Positions 1 to 12,240 of a stretch of 23,436 nt of DNA are shown piece by piece. The DNA is taken from positions 10,001 to 33,436 of the forward strand of contig NW_013655270.1 in assembly GCF_000499385.1 (NCBI RefSeq), written 5' to 3'. Numbering within the stretch: position 1 is the first letter of the stretch; the number at the start of each line of letters is the position of its first letter. The stretch comes from Eimeria necatrix. Lineage: Eukaryota > Apicomplexa > Conoidasida > Eucoccidiorida > Eimeriidae. The translations under genes and the position numbers were made by a program. A model generated the notes under the pieces. That model had not been told where the DNA came from. It was given only the letters and a program-made list of their open reading frames with translations, and searched no databases.

Positions 1-227
1 TCGAAGAAGTGGAGGCAGCCGTTGTCGTCGCCGCAGGCCAAGAGGTCACTTGTGACTGAACAAATAAATTAATTAATTTAATTAAATTAATTAAATTAAT
101 TAAATTAATTAAAATAAATAAATTAAATTAAATTAATTAAATTAATTGCAAATAATAAATTCAAATTAGTAAAAAATTCGGAAACTGGGGAGCCAAAAAG
201 ACCGGCGAACACTGCCTCGAAAGAAGG

Positions 228-279
<52 letters not shown>

Positions 280-300
280 CAGATGGACATCCCAGTCAAC

Positions 301-342
<42 letters not shown>

Positions 343-430
343 TGACCGTCGAGGCAGTTGATTGCTTTCGTTTGTATTTGGGTGGTTTGTATCAAAGACA
401 AGTCTGCTGCTGAGTAAATGTTAAGCGAAG

Positions 431-467
<37 letters not shown>

Positions 468-920
468 TTCTGCTGCTTCTGTTGCAGTGTACAGCAGCCC
501 GTGCTGGTGCCTGCAGACACATTTCAAATACTTTTAAAATATAATTATTTTATTTTTATTTATTTATTTTTAATTATAATTAAAATGTAATTATTTTATT
601 ATTTATTAACTTTAAATTACAACTAAACTCTGATTATTTTATTATTATTTTTTAATTATAATTCAAATAATAAAAATTAATTAAATTCAAATTCTTCTTT
701 TGAATTTCAACTTCCATTTTGCTTCGAAGACAGCAGCAGCAAAAAGACGCAGTAGCCCAAATAAATTAAATTAAATCAAATTAAATTACATTAAATCTAA
801 TTTAATTTAATTTAATTAATTAAATTAATTAAATTAAATTAAAAAACGAAAAAGCCTCACCTAGCGTCCATGGTGTTGACCAGCGGGGGATTGACAATTG
901 CTGTTTGCTTCTTGAACTTG

Positions 921-977
<57 letters not shown>

Positions 978-1274
978 CGAGGCTTCCACCCGTTGCAGTC
1001 CAAATAGAGCTGCTCCAGGTCTCCCCCGTAGCTGTCCAAGTTCAAATTGTGTTCGGCCCACTGCTGCCACAGCGACCGCCTGCTGCTGCTGCTGCTGCTG
1101 TTGCTGCTGCAGCTGCTGCTGCTGCTGCTGTTGCTGCTGCTGCAGCTGCTGCTGCTGCTGCTGGGCGCGAGAATGCGCTGCCACAAGCGGCCGCCGCTGA
1201 CTGCAACGTCCTCATCATCCCTGCTTGCTGCTGCAGTTGCTGCATTTGCTGCAGTTGCCGCTGCTGCTGACGGA

Positions 1275-1307
<33 letters not shown>

Positions 1308-1592
1308 AGCTGTTGCTGCTGCTGCTGCAGCTGCTGCAGCAGCTCTGGGCTGCTGCTGCTGCTGCTGCTGCTCGGCAGCCCCAGAGGAATGTCCTCGCAC
1401 CTTGCTGCTGTAGCAGCAAGACAGGGACACAGCTGCCTCGTCAGCAGCAGCAGCCAGCTGTGGCTGCTTCTTGCTGCTGCTCTTCCTTCTTTTCCTGCTG
1501 CAGCAAGTGACAGCAAATCTGCTTCGGCCAAAAAGCGGCACACCAGCAGCTTCGCTCCCTCAGGCAGCAGCGCCCACGGGAACGAGCCGCCC

Positions 1593-1627
<35 letters not shown>

Positions 1628-1792
1628 TGCTGTAGTTGCCGCTGCTGCTGTTGCTACTGTAGTTGCCGCTGCTGCTGCTGCTGCTGGGCTGTCTGGCCCT
1701 GCTGCTGCTGCTGGTGCTGCCGTTGCTGAGGGGCCAGCGGCAGCTGCTGCTGCTGCTGCGGGAGCCGCTGCAGCCGGCGACGCGCCGGACCT

Positions 1793-1825
<33 letters not shown>

Positions 1826-1934
1826 GTCGCTGTCTCGCTGCAGCAAGGAAACGGGGGAGACGTTTCCGTCTCGCCTCTTGTGCTGAAGAGTAGCGAGGCC
1901 GTGCAGCTCCTGCTGCTGCTGCTCTGGCGCTGCA

Positions 1935-1987
<53 letters not shown>

Positions 1988-2074
1988 ATCTTTGTGTGAC
2001 ACGCATGCCGTCTGCTGGCTACTACTTGCTGCCTTCAGCAGCCGACGGTCTCTCTGCAGCTGCCGCCGCGGCTT

Positions 2075-2129
<55 letters not shown>

Positions 2130-2972
2130 TTCTCTTCCTCCTGTTCCTGCTGCTGCTGACCCTTATGTTTGCTCTTTTCATTTCCGCCGCGACAGCTGCT
2201 TCCGAAAGCTTGCTTCGGCGCAGCAGATGCTGCTGTTGCTGCTGCTTTGCTGCTGCTGCTGCTGCTTCTGTTTCTGCTGCTGCCGCCTCTGCTGTGGCAA
2301 AGCGCTGCAGCAAAGCCCGCAGGAAGAGCTTTTGCTGCTGCTTCGATTCCTTTGGGCGCAGCAGAAGCACCCAGAAGGTCCCACAGCTCCTGCTGCAGCA
2401 GTTGCTGTCGCTGCTGCTGCAGCTGCTGCAGCTGCTGCAGCTGCTGCTTGTCTTTTTGCCGCTGCTGTTGCTGCTGCTGCTTCTGTTTCTGCTGCTGCTG
2501 CTGCCGGTAGTTGTGCAGGAAACCTTTAGTGCAGCTTCCTGGTGCCAGCCCTTTGCTGCACCCAATGGAGTCGAGCTGCTGCTGCAGCTGCTGCTGCAGC
2601 TGCTGCTGCAGATGCTGCTGCAACTGCTGCTGCCGCTGCGGAAGCTTGCTGGGTGTGCAGAGCGGGCTTGCAGCAGCTGCAGCAACAGCAGCTGCTGCTG
2701 CAGTCGCTGCAGCCGTCGCTGCTGCAGTTGCTGCTGCAGTTGCTGCGGCAGCAGCTGCTGCTGCAGCGCCACTGGCTGTTGCTGCTGCAGCATGTGTGTT
2801 GCTGCTTGCTTTTTGTTTGCTGCTGCTTTCAATATGCATCTTCTTCCTCGGCGGAGACAAAGAAAGCTCAGCCCTCCCCACTCCGCCGCCCCTGCCGCTG
2901 CTGCTGCTGTTGCTGCTGCTGCTGTTGCTGCTGCATTTGCTGCTGTTGCTGCTGCTGCTATTGCTGCTGCAT

Positions 2973-3006
<34 letters not shown>

Positions 3007-3089
3007 GCGGCACTGGGCGGACAGACTCACACTTTGACCCTAAAGAAGGCGATGGGCGCAGCACGCACACACCACTTGGTGGACTCGTT

Positions 3090-3126
<37 letters not shown>

Positions 3127-3240
3127 TGGCGGCTCTGCTCATGTCACTGTTGCTACTGCAGCAGCTGGCGCTGTTGCTGCTGACAGCAGCCTCTGTGTTT
3201 TCCTCAAGCTTTTGAGGCAGTGGATACGCACTATCAGCGA

Positions 3241-3276
<36 letters not shown>

Positions 3277-3792
3277 TCTGCAGCACCTGTTCTTCCAAGA
3301 GGGCCTCCTGCTCTTCCCGCTGCTGCTGCTGCTCTCGCTGCTGCTGCTGCTTCCGCTCAGCCCGCGTAAGGTTTCTGCTGCGGCCCTGCTGCAGCTGCTG
3401 CTGCGCTGCTGGTGTCTGCAGCAGCGGGGCACAGCGGCGCTGCTGCTGCTGGTGCTGCCACTGCTGCAGCAGCAAGTACTGCTGCTGCTCCAGGAGCTGC
3501 TGCTGCTCCAGCTGCAGCTGCTGCTGCAGCTGCTGCAGCTGCTGCAGCTGCTGCTTCCTGTAAATTCCTAGCCTAGATACTGCTCTGGCAGTGCTGCTGC
3601 TGCTGGCACTAAGAGATAGTCTGTGTCTGCGTCTGTGCTGCGTTGTTCCTTCTGCTGCTGCTGCTGCTGCTGCTACTGTGGCGTTTGCTGCTGCTACTGG
3701 TGCTGCTGTTGCTGCTGCTGCTGCTACTGGCTTCCTTGCTGCTACAGCTGCTGCCATAGGGCTCCTCTGACTGCGGCAGCAGTTTCGCTTTA

Positions 3793-3824
<32 letters not shown>

Positions 3825-4087
3825 AGGTGCTGAGAGGTTTTGGTTGCTGCTGCAGCAAGAGACTGCAGCAGCACCACTCGCGTCTCATCTGCAGTGCGCA
3901 CATAGCTGAAGCTTCCCTTTTCCCTGCGGCTCTTAGTGCCACGCTGGAGCTTGCTGCTGCAGCAGCAGCCGCTGCTGCTGCTGCTGCTGCTGCTGCAGCA
4001 GCCGCTGCTGCTGCTGCTGCTGCTGCTGGGAGGTGGCGCACACGCAGCTGCAGGGCCTAGGCCGTCGGCCGGGGGCCGACTTCCCAT
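1..4087 (-). CDS. F-box / WD40 repeat protein, 3' end outside window
   Basis: Likely substrate-recognition subunit of an SCF-type ubiquitin ligase; the substrate is unknown. Three exons can be joined in phase: 4087-861 (1075 codons plus 2 bases), 510-203 and 55-1 (open at the window edge). The first donor is AG|GTGAGG, the next acceptor TGCAG|GC; the second intron (202-56) has donor G|GTCTTT and acceptor TTCAG|TC. The F-box lies at about residues 835-880 (LLPEGAKLLVCRFLAEADLL). It is followed by W-rich segments (SLWQQWAEHNLNLD, LEQLYLDCNGWKPR) and, in the later exons, WD40-like strands (HQHGLLYTATE, LNIYSAADLSLIQTTQIQT, SDLLACGDDNGCLHFF). Nearly all of the first 830 residues are poly-Gln, -Ala and -Ser. 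Exon 2 carries 13 Leu and 17 Cys in a row. The ATG at 4087 is the first in frame, but an upstream exon cannot be excluded. I am confident of F-box and strand, less so of the start and of an intron-free first exon. Confidence 0.72.
511..860 (-). other. AT-rich intron of the F-box gene
   Basis: This 350-base stretch separates two phase-matched exons. On the minus strand it starts GTGAGGC and ends GTGTCTGCAG. It is made almost only of A and T (AATT, TTTAA and TTATT runs), in sharp contrast to the GC-rich exons, and holds no ORF of note. Confidence 0.7.
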
Positions 4088-4149
4088 TGCCCCCTTTTTG
4101 CTGCCTCCAGAGTCCAGGCCAGAGGAGTGCAGCGGCTGCTTCAGCAGCA

Positions 4150-4180
<31 letters not shown>

Positions 4181-4346
4181 CTGCTGCTCCCGCAGTTGCT
4201 GCTGCGGCGGTTCTGGGAGACTGCTTCCGACTTTCCCCTGCTGCTGCTGCTGCTGCTGCCTGCAGCGTCGGGAGCCGCGAGTTTGCTGCTCTGCTGCTGC
4301 GTGCTGCTCGGGGCCCTCCTGCCCCTCCAGTGCGCAGAGTCACGAT

Positions 4347-4380
4347 CTAGGGTTTAGGGTTTAGGGTTTAGGGTTTAGGG
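4347..4380 (+). repeat. Telomere-like array (TTTAGGG)n
   Basis: About five head-to-tail copies of TTTAGGG, the apicomplexan telomere unit, lie 260 bases upstream of the F-box start codon. Unique sequence on both sides shows that this is interstitial and not a chromosome end. Confidence 0.9.
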
Positions 4381-4786
4381 CGCAAGGGGCCGCTTATATT
4401 TGGGGTTTGAGTTGAAAAAGCTGTTAGTTTGCTGCTGCTGCGGTGTGCTGCTGCTGGCTTGGAGGTCGGGTGTCTGTACACCCCGAGAGCGCGGGAGTGG
4501 ACCAGTGGCCCTCGCTGCTGCTGCTGCTGCTGCTGCTGCCTGCTGCCGACTGCAGCAGCAGCGCGAAGAAAACAGGGAAGGCAGCAGAAGAAGAAAAGAG
4601 ACAGAAGCAAAATCAAATCCACACGCGCGCAGCCCACGGGACCGAACCGCTGAGGCAGCAGCAGCAGCAGCAGCAGCAGCAGGGAGAAGGGCCGCTGGAG
4701 AGAGGCCTTAAAAGGCTAAAGCTGTGCGAACGTCAAACCCGAAAAGTTGAGAGCTGCAGCAGTTGGGAAAACGAGCAGGAAACGCT

Positions 4787-4822
<36 letters not shown>

Positions 4823-4851
4823 GCAGCCGCGGCGCCCTCCTACTTACCGCA

Positions 4852-6265
4852 GCGAGTCGGCGGCGCACGCAGAAGCAAGCCGTATCTGGGAAGCTCTTCG
4901 CTGCAGATATTTTCCAAGTAATGAATTGCAAAAGATGTTTGGAAAATAAAAGGAGACGCCACTTAATTGATTGCAGAAGAGGCGCAGTCCCAAGAGCCTG
5001 AACGCCCGACACCGACAGACAAGCCCCGGTCCGTGGCTCGCCGCCGGAACTTGAACGCGGCGCGATCTTCCCGGATTTTGCGTTTCCAAAGACAATTAAA
5101 GTTTTTTTTCGAATTTATTTGCACTTGATGCTTTCGAATTGAAGGTTTTAGCTGCAGATCGCGGCAGCTTTCCGCGGATCGCTCGCCGAACGACCCTGGC
5201 AGGACAGACGCGGCGCGCAGCGACTCAGGGGCTTCTGGGGCCTCAGCCGACACTCTCCGCACTGCATCTGTCTTTAAATTCATTTCCAAAATATATTTTT
5301 CTTTTTCTTTTCTTCTGAAGCTTCAAGAAGGCGGTCGCTGGCTGCGCCGGCCGGCGAGCTGCCTGTACACCCCAGCCCGGCCTGCCGCCTGCTGCAGCAC
5401 TGCCGCCGGAGCCTGCGGGACTCTGCGGCTGCTGCTGCTGCTTCAAACTTCGCCTTTGTTTGCTAGAAAGCATCTTTTAAAGAAAGTAATGCATTTAAGT
5501 CCTTTTGAACGCGAAGTTAGTCCTATTTGCTGCTGCTTCCACTCCGGCAAGCCGGGTCACTTGCGCTACAGTGCCTCCGCTGGAACGAAACGGCGGCCCC
5601 GCGCCGCTTTCTGCGTTTTAAACTCTGCAGAAAATTTTAAATCCCAATTCAATTTTTAATTTAATTTATTTACTTTCATTTGATACCAAAAAACCCGCAG
5701 ATGCTCCAGAGCCAGGCCCCGCTGGGCCCTCCGCCCGCGGCGTTGTTCGCTGCACGTGAACATCAACGGATCCGGGGGGCCGGGGAAGCAGTTTCTTTCT
5801 TTTTATTCTTTTGAACTTCATTTTAATTTATTTTAATTAAATAAAATACATTAAAGTGCTTTTCAACTCACTTCTGCTCAGCTTGGGCTTTTCTCCTTTG
5901 TTGGCTCCGGCCTGCAAAACTTGAATTTCCTGCACAGCAAGCAGCAGCAAAGTTTCATTTTTCGCTTTTTGTCTCATTACAAAAAGACGAAACAAACAAA
6001 TGTTTATTCTTTTAATTATATTTAAAAAGGAACTTTTAAATTGCAAGTCAAATTATATTCACACGAAGTCCCGTTGTTGCTGCAGCAGGCGCTGCTGCAG
6101 CAGCAAGCAGCAGCAGCGCCTGCTGCTGCTTGCGTCCTCTTCCTGCGGCCCTCCACAGCCATTGTGAATGTGCTGCTGCTGTTGTTCTTCTGCTGCTGCA
6201 GTGCTGCAGCTGCTGCTGTGCTGCTGTTGCTGCTCCTGCTGCTGCTGCTGCTGCAGCGTCGCCAT
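4852..6265 (-). CDS. Possible multi-exon gene of unknown function (exon-like islands)
   Basis: I do not recognise this gene. GC-rich islands with splice-like borders read best on the minus strand. The candidate first exon is 6265-6065 (ATG at 6265; Gln-rich; ends RLLQQQRDF before donor GTGTGA). It joins in phase to 5929-5872 (acceptor GTGCAG, IQVLQAGANKGEKPKLSR, strong donor A|GTGAGT). Further islands are about 5749-5695 (NNAAGGGPSGAWLWSIC), 5630-5560, 5461-5363 (RRSLKQQQQPQSPAG) and 5265-5110 (VRRVSAEAPEAPESLRAA). A short one ends at a strong donor GCG|GTAAGTAGG near 4853. Joining phases beyond the second exon are uncertain: the third island ends two bases into a codon before GTTTTT and matches the next acceptor only with TGCAGAG. 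It could be the 5' part of the F-box gene, a separate gene, or decayed sequence. Confidence 0.33.
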
Positions 6266-6946
6266 TTCCTCTCTGGGAGTGCAGTTTCCTTTGCTGCTTC
6301 TCCTTTGTCTCTTTAAAAGATTCTTCTAAAACTCCAGAAACAAAAGAAATAAATAAAGAGCTTTCAGAGCTGCTGCAGATTCCTCAAGGCAGCAGCAAAA
6401 GCTGCAAAGGCAGCAGCAGCTGCTAAACTTGAATTGAGTTTGAACTCTAAATCGACAACGACAAAATTATCTTCAACTATTTCTTCAGATTTGAAAAAAA
6501 CTGAACATTTAAATTCAAAAAATTCAAAAGATTGAACAAAAATATGAATTTGAATTGAGACTGCTCCCTGGGCCTGTAGAGGGAAAGAAACTGAGTTTTC
6601 TGCAAAGGCAGAAACAAATGGATTGCAAAAAAGAATCAAAAAGCAGTTTAATTGTTTAATTTAATTTAATTTAATTTAATTTAATTTAATTTAATTTAAT
6701 TTAATTTAATTTAATTTAATTTAATTTATTCAATTTGGACAAATCGGCTGAAGTTTAGTTCGTGAAGAACCAATTCACGTTTGGGGTGTACAGACAGCTG
6801 GGACGTGCGCGACTGCGACCCCCGAAGGAAAGCCGAAACGACTTTTCGCGCGGCGGATTTTGTGTTCGAATTTATTCGAATTGGAGAACTTTGAATTAAT
6901 TTAAAAGTATTTTTTCTTTTTGTTTCTTTGCAGAGTCTGAGGCAGC
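6266..6946. other. Region upstream of the LCCL gene
   Basis: No convincing gene. An open minus frame at 6639-6364 (for example FKSEEIVEDNFVVVDLEFK) is AT-rich and may be chance or an exon. It is followed towards the right by a pure pentanucleotide TTTAA tract and a short segment with a GGTGTACAGACA motif. A pyrimidine-rich stretch ending in GCAG at 6930-6933 lies 13 bases before the ATG of the next gene, so a 5' UTR intron is possible. Confidence 0.4.
6655..6728. repeat. Pentanucleotide microsatellite (TTTAA)n
   Basis: About 14 uninterrupted copies of TTTAA/AATTT lie about 220 bases upstream of the LCCL-family start codon, in the probable promoter or 5' UTR intron. Confidence 0.95.
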
Positions 6947-7181
6947 ATGACAGGAGCTGCTCGCCGCTTTCTGAAGGCCGCTTTCCTCTTTCTTGCACTG
7001 ACTGCCTCTCTGGGCGCGGCCCAGCCCCCCCCCGGCCCTTCGGGCTCTTTTTCTTTTCCCCAGAACTACCCAGGGGCTTCTGCTGCTGCTGCTCCTGGGG
7101 CTGCAGCAGCTGTTCCAAATGAGCAGCAAGCTGCGCTTCCTGCAGCCGACAGAGGCCCTCCCGGGCCCCCCGAAGTGACGG

Positions 7182-7215
<34 letters not shown>

Positions 7216-10200
7216 AGCTCCTGCTGCAGCCAATGCGCCTCCAGCAGGCGCCGAAGGCGCAGCTGCCGGAGGGCCGCCGGGCGCGGCCGCGCCCGGCGGC
7301 GGCGCAGCAGCAGCCCCAGCAGCAGCCCCAGCAGCAGCAGCAGGCCCTGCAGCAGCAGCAGCAGGAGCAGCAGCAGCAGCAGGGGGGGCGCAGGGAGGCT
7401 CGCTGCTGCAGCAGCTGACGGAGTTTCGCTCGCGGCACCGAAAAACAACTGACGGGAGACTTTGCGCAGCGGCGTTTGTGCACGAGGGGCAGACCTTCAC
7501 GGACTGTACAGACACCCGGTCCCCCGAAGGCTCTTCAGGTACTTCTTGTTGCCAAAACTTCAAACACTTTTATTTAAAGTTCAAAAGGCCGCGAGTGGTG
7601 TTACCTGGAGGTGCAGCTGCTGGGCAAGGGGCCGCGGGACTGGGCCTTCTGCGCGGCGCCGCTGGACTACAGTGAGCTGGAGGGGCATTATATTAATTAA
7701 TTTAACTCAATTAATTCAATTAATTCAATTTAATTTAATTAATTTAATTAATTTAATTCAATTTATTTAATTTGATTCTTTTGATTTAATTTAATTGAGT
7801 TGGAGGACTTAAAAAATTGAATGTTCAATTTGCTGCAGATGCCCTCCGCGCTTTCGTCAGGAAAGAATTCGACGCCGTTTTCGCCGCGAACGAACAAATG
7901 GTAAATTTGAAAATTCAACTTTTAATTATTTTGATTTCTTTTATTTTCTTTTTAATTTCTTTATTTCATTTCTTTATTTCATTTCTTTTATTTCATTTCT
8001 TTATTTCATTTCTTTTATTTGACTTCTTTGTTGCATTTCCTTTTGCATTGATTTGTTTTAATTTTGCTCTTTGTCCTTTTCAAATAGATCGAGGCCCTCG
8101 ATCTCGAGGAAAGAAGGCTGCAGGATATGTTCGGCCGGTAAACCCTAAACCCTAAACCCTAAACCGTAAACCCTAAACCCTAAACCCTAAACCCTAAACC
8201 CTAAACCGTGGCTAACCGCAGAGGCAACCCAAGGCCACCCTCTAAACCCTAAACCCTAAACCCTAAGTCTTTCCTCACGGCAGAAGCAACCCAAGCCGTG
8301 CCTCTAAACCCTAAGCGCTAAACCCTAAACGGTGGCTCGCAGCAGAGCCAATTCGAGCCCTCGCCCTAAACCCTAAACCCTAAACCCTAAACCCTAAACC
8401 CTAGACGCTGGGCGTGGAAGCACGGAGTGTGTGGTTCAGGTTTCAGACTGCATGCGGGGCTGGCCACGCTGCAGTGAAGGAGACCACTGGTCACGTGGAG
8501 AGCCGGCTGCGGCGGGGAATGGAGTGTCTGGAAAGACTGGAAGATTCTTTTCAACAATTGGGACTTCAAGAGTCTGCAGTTGAAGATTTGAAAGTTGAAA
8601 TAGAGCGGGAGGGTTTGGCTGCCCTGCGCAGCCCGGAGAACTGCCTGGTGCACCCCGGGCAAGTGCTGCGCCGATCTCGGGCTTTTCGCCGCGAAAAAAA
8701 GAATAATTTGTCTTCAAAAGGATTTAATTTTGTTATTTTTTCATTTTTTTGCAGTTATGAAGACGAACCGCTGCCGGATGGACTCCGGGGAGCCTATTTT
8801 GCAAACGACCGCTTCCGCGCGCCGGCCGCGGCGTACCGAAACGACCGCAAGATCGATTTCCAGTTTTTTGCAGAAGGGCCCATCGAGGGCGTTGCTCCTT
8901 TTTCTTATTCGATTCGTGAGTTGAATTTGCAAATAAAAGTTTATTTCATTTTATTTCAATTAAATAAATGCCATTTGTTGGGCTTTCTTGTCTGCTTCCG
9001 CCGTTCATGTTTCTGCACGACCTGCCGCAGGGTGGGACGGGTTCCTGTTGGCGCCGCACAGCGGGCCGTTCGTGTTCACGACGGGTGGGCTTCCTTTAGT
9101 TGTTTTGAAAGATTTATTTTGCATTTTTGTTTAAACGAGTTTATTTGGGTTTTATTCTCGAATTGGGTCGATGGGAACAGAAAGCGACTGCGGAGTGCGG
9201 GTGTTCTTGAACGAACACGCAGTCATCGTGGACCGCATGCCGCAGCCGACGCGCGCGGAAGAGGCTTTTGGCTTCAACTCCGTTTCTCTCGTTTCTCCCG
9301 AAGAAGTTTCCAAAATTAAAAAAACAGAATCGCAAAAAACGGAACTTGTCGCGGGCGAGAAGTACCGCATTCGGCTCGAGCTGGTGCACTCGAGCCACTT
9401 GAAGTACGGGCGCCCGGACACTGGGGTTCTGAGGCGAGCAGTTTCGCGAACTTGGCTGCAGTTCTTCTTTTTGAATTCCATTTCAATTTTAATTTGCAAT
9501 TTCTTCTTTTTGAATTTCATTGCAATTTTAATTTGCAACTTCTCAAACAGACTCCTGTGGAGGAGCGGCTCGAGGGAGTCCGAGGTGGTTCCCGAGAAGT
9601 ACTTCTTCTCAACCAACGCCTCGCCGACGACGAAGTTCTCGGGGTGCGTCCGCGGCGTTTCGGGGCCGATCTGCCGTCAAAAGAGTTCTTTTTTCGAGTT
9701 AATTTCATTTATTTTCATTTCCGAAATTACTTGCAACAGACTGGACCCGAAACTCTTCGAAACGGGCTTTTTGCGGGACGGAGTGCAGCCCTTCGTGGAC
9801 AACAAAGACCACTTCCTGGCGGACGTGCCGCTGCGCTTCCTGGGGCGGCGGCTGCTGCTGTCGCTACACCAGCCCAACATGTCCAGCTTTTCTTTCGAAT
9901 TAAATGGCCCTTCACTTTTATTTATTGCTTCTCCGAAAGAAGAGCCGCTGCCGCTGGAGGCAGCGGCGGGGGGGGGGCCCCGCGGGGGNNNNNNNNNNNN
10001 NNNNNNNNNNNNNNNNNNNNNNNNNNNNNNNNNNNNNNNNNNNNNNNNNNNNNNNNNNNNNNNNNNNNNNNNNNNNNNNNNNNNNNNNGGGGGGGGGCCC
10101 CCCTGGAGGGCCCACGACACCCGCGAGAGCCTGACTCTGCTTTCCGGCGAAGACGCCAGCGGGAGGGCCCTCGAGGCCACCCAAATGCAAATTCGATTTA

Positions 10201-11608
10201 TTTCTTTTAAAACTTCGGAGGAAATTAAATTCAAACTTTCCAAAACTGCAGTTCCTTTTCTCTTTTTCGCGGAGCCGCGCCGCGGGGAGGCGCTGTCTTG
10301 CGGTGAGTTGCGCTTGCGCAACTGGGCTCTTTTTCGCCATTTTGCGCGCAAAATGGTTCTTTTTTTCGCAATTAAAAGGAATTTAATGAATTTAATTCTT
10401 TTCCTCTTTTTATTTTCCTCTTTTTCCCAAAAAGACGCAGAAGAAGTCCTTCTTTCCCTCCCCGGAGGCCCCGCCTTCGCCCACTGCGAGGCCACTTCGG
10501 AGCGCCCCGGCGGCTTCGACTGCCGCGCGGGGCTCAACGGGCAGCACCTGGACAAAAGCTTCGGCACTTGGAAGACGCGGGGGCCTGGCAAGAAGAATTA
10601 AAGGAATTAAAGGAATTAAATGCAATTAAATGCAATTAAATGCAATTAAATGGACTTAAATGGACTTAATTTGATTAAATTCGATTAAATTCGATTAAAT
10701 TTGATTAAATTCGATTAAATTAATTCATTTGTTTCTTTATTTCACTTTAATTCGTTTTCTTCTTTTTGTTCGCCTTCGTTTAGGCGCCGGAGAGGCCATC
10801 ATTGTGCGCTTCCGCCAACTTGTGCAAATGTGAGAAATCAAATTGAGAATAATTAATTTAATTTAATTAATCAAATTAAATCAATTAATTAAATTAATTT
10901 AATTAATTAATTAATTAATTAATTAAATTAATTAATTAATTAATTAATTAAATTAATTAATTAAATTGAACTGAATTAGTTTTTATTTCTCTTGCTGCAG
11001 AACTCATTTTCGCTTCAAGCCCCTGGACGACCAGCTGCTGTGGCCCTCGAAGATAACTTTGTCTTTCACAGGTGGGCAAATGAGGCCTCATTTGCTGCTG
11101 CTGCTGCTGCTGGGTCACCAGTGGTCCACGGCGAACTGGGGCTCCAGGCACTTAATTGTTTCTCCTTTTTGGTTTTTTTGTTCAGGTAAAAGCCGAAATT
11201 TCGGAAACTTTTGTAAATGGAATGGACAGCGGGGGTTCTTTTGAATTCCTGGGGAGTGTCTGTACACCTGCGTGGCAGCAGCAGCAAGCTGCTGCTGCGG
11301 AGCGTCGGGTGCTGCTGGAGGCAAGTGTGGCGGAACTTCTTTCGAATTTGAATTTAAATGAATTAATTCTTCAAAATTAATTAAATTTAATTAAATTAAT
11401 TCAGAAATGCGATCAAAATCTCGAAACTCTCCCCGAAATCTCCCCCCTCCAAGAGGGCCTCCAGTTCGTCGCCGTCTGCCCCCCCCGCTGCCTGGGGGCC
11501 CCCGGGGGCCCCGGGGGCCCCCTTTTTGGGTCTTTTGTGTTTTCCCCGTCTTCTTCTCTTTGTGCTGCTGCCATTTTCTCGGGAATCTGCAAGGCCGGCC
11601 CCCCCTCC

Positions 11609-11655
<47 letters not shown>

Positions 11656-11867
11656 GGCGGAGGAGTGCAGCTTCCGGGTGTCCGTGGGGGGCCCCAAGAA
11701 GCAGTTTCAAAAGGGGTTTCGAAATGGTCTTGCTGCTGCTGCTGAGGGCCCCTCCGACTTTTCTTTTTCTCTTTTTAAGGCCCCCTGTGGGCCCCCAAAG
11801 GAGACAGCCGAATTTTCCCTCAACTTCCTCTTCGGCACTTCGAAGGCCCCCCAAGTAGCCTTGCTGC

Positions 11868-11898
<31 letters not shown>

Positions 11899-12188
11899 AT
11901 GCAGCTGCTGCTGCTGCTGCTTATTGCTGCTGTTGGCTGCGGCTTGTTGCAGCTTGCTGCTGATTGATGCGGCTTGCTGCAGTTTGCCGCTGCTCGCTGC
12001 TGCTTGCTGCTGATTGATGCGGCTTCGTGCTGCTTGCTGCAGCTTGCTGCTGCTTGCTGCTGCTTGCTGCTGCTTGCTGCTGCTGGCAGCACTTGGGCCT
12101 ATTGGAAGTCAAAGAGGTCCATTGAAAGGCCAAAGAGTGTCTAAAGAAAGGACTTTTTAATTCACAAATTAATTTCAAAATTAAAACT

Positions 12189-12240
<52 letters not shown>

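Noticed and set aside
905..4060. Long plus-strand open frames reading poly-Leu, poly-Cys and poly-Ala opposite the F-box gene
   Set aside because: CTG/CAG arrays keep all six frames open. These frames have no domain and lie opposite the clear F-box.
6364..6639. Minus-strand ORF as a firm gene
   Set aside because: AT-rich, without partner exons or a recognised family; only noted as a possibility.
7182..7418. Separate small ORFs within the low-complexity part of LCCL-gene exon 1
   Set aside because: They are out-of-frame readings of the same Ala/Gln repeats. The frame with signal peptide and FN2 explains the sequence.
11407..11858. Alternative frames over the LCCL exon (poly-Ser, poly-Gln)
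   Set aside because: Only the frame beginning KCDQNLETLPEIS carries the LCCL cysteines and joins its neighbours in phase.
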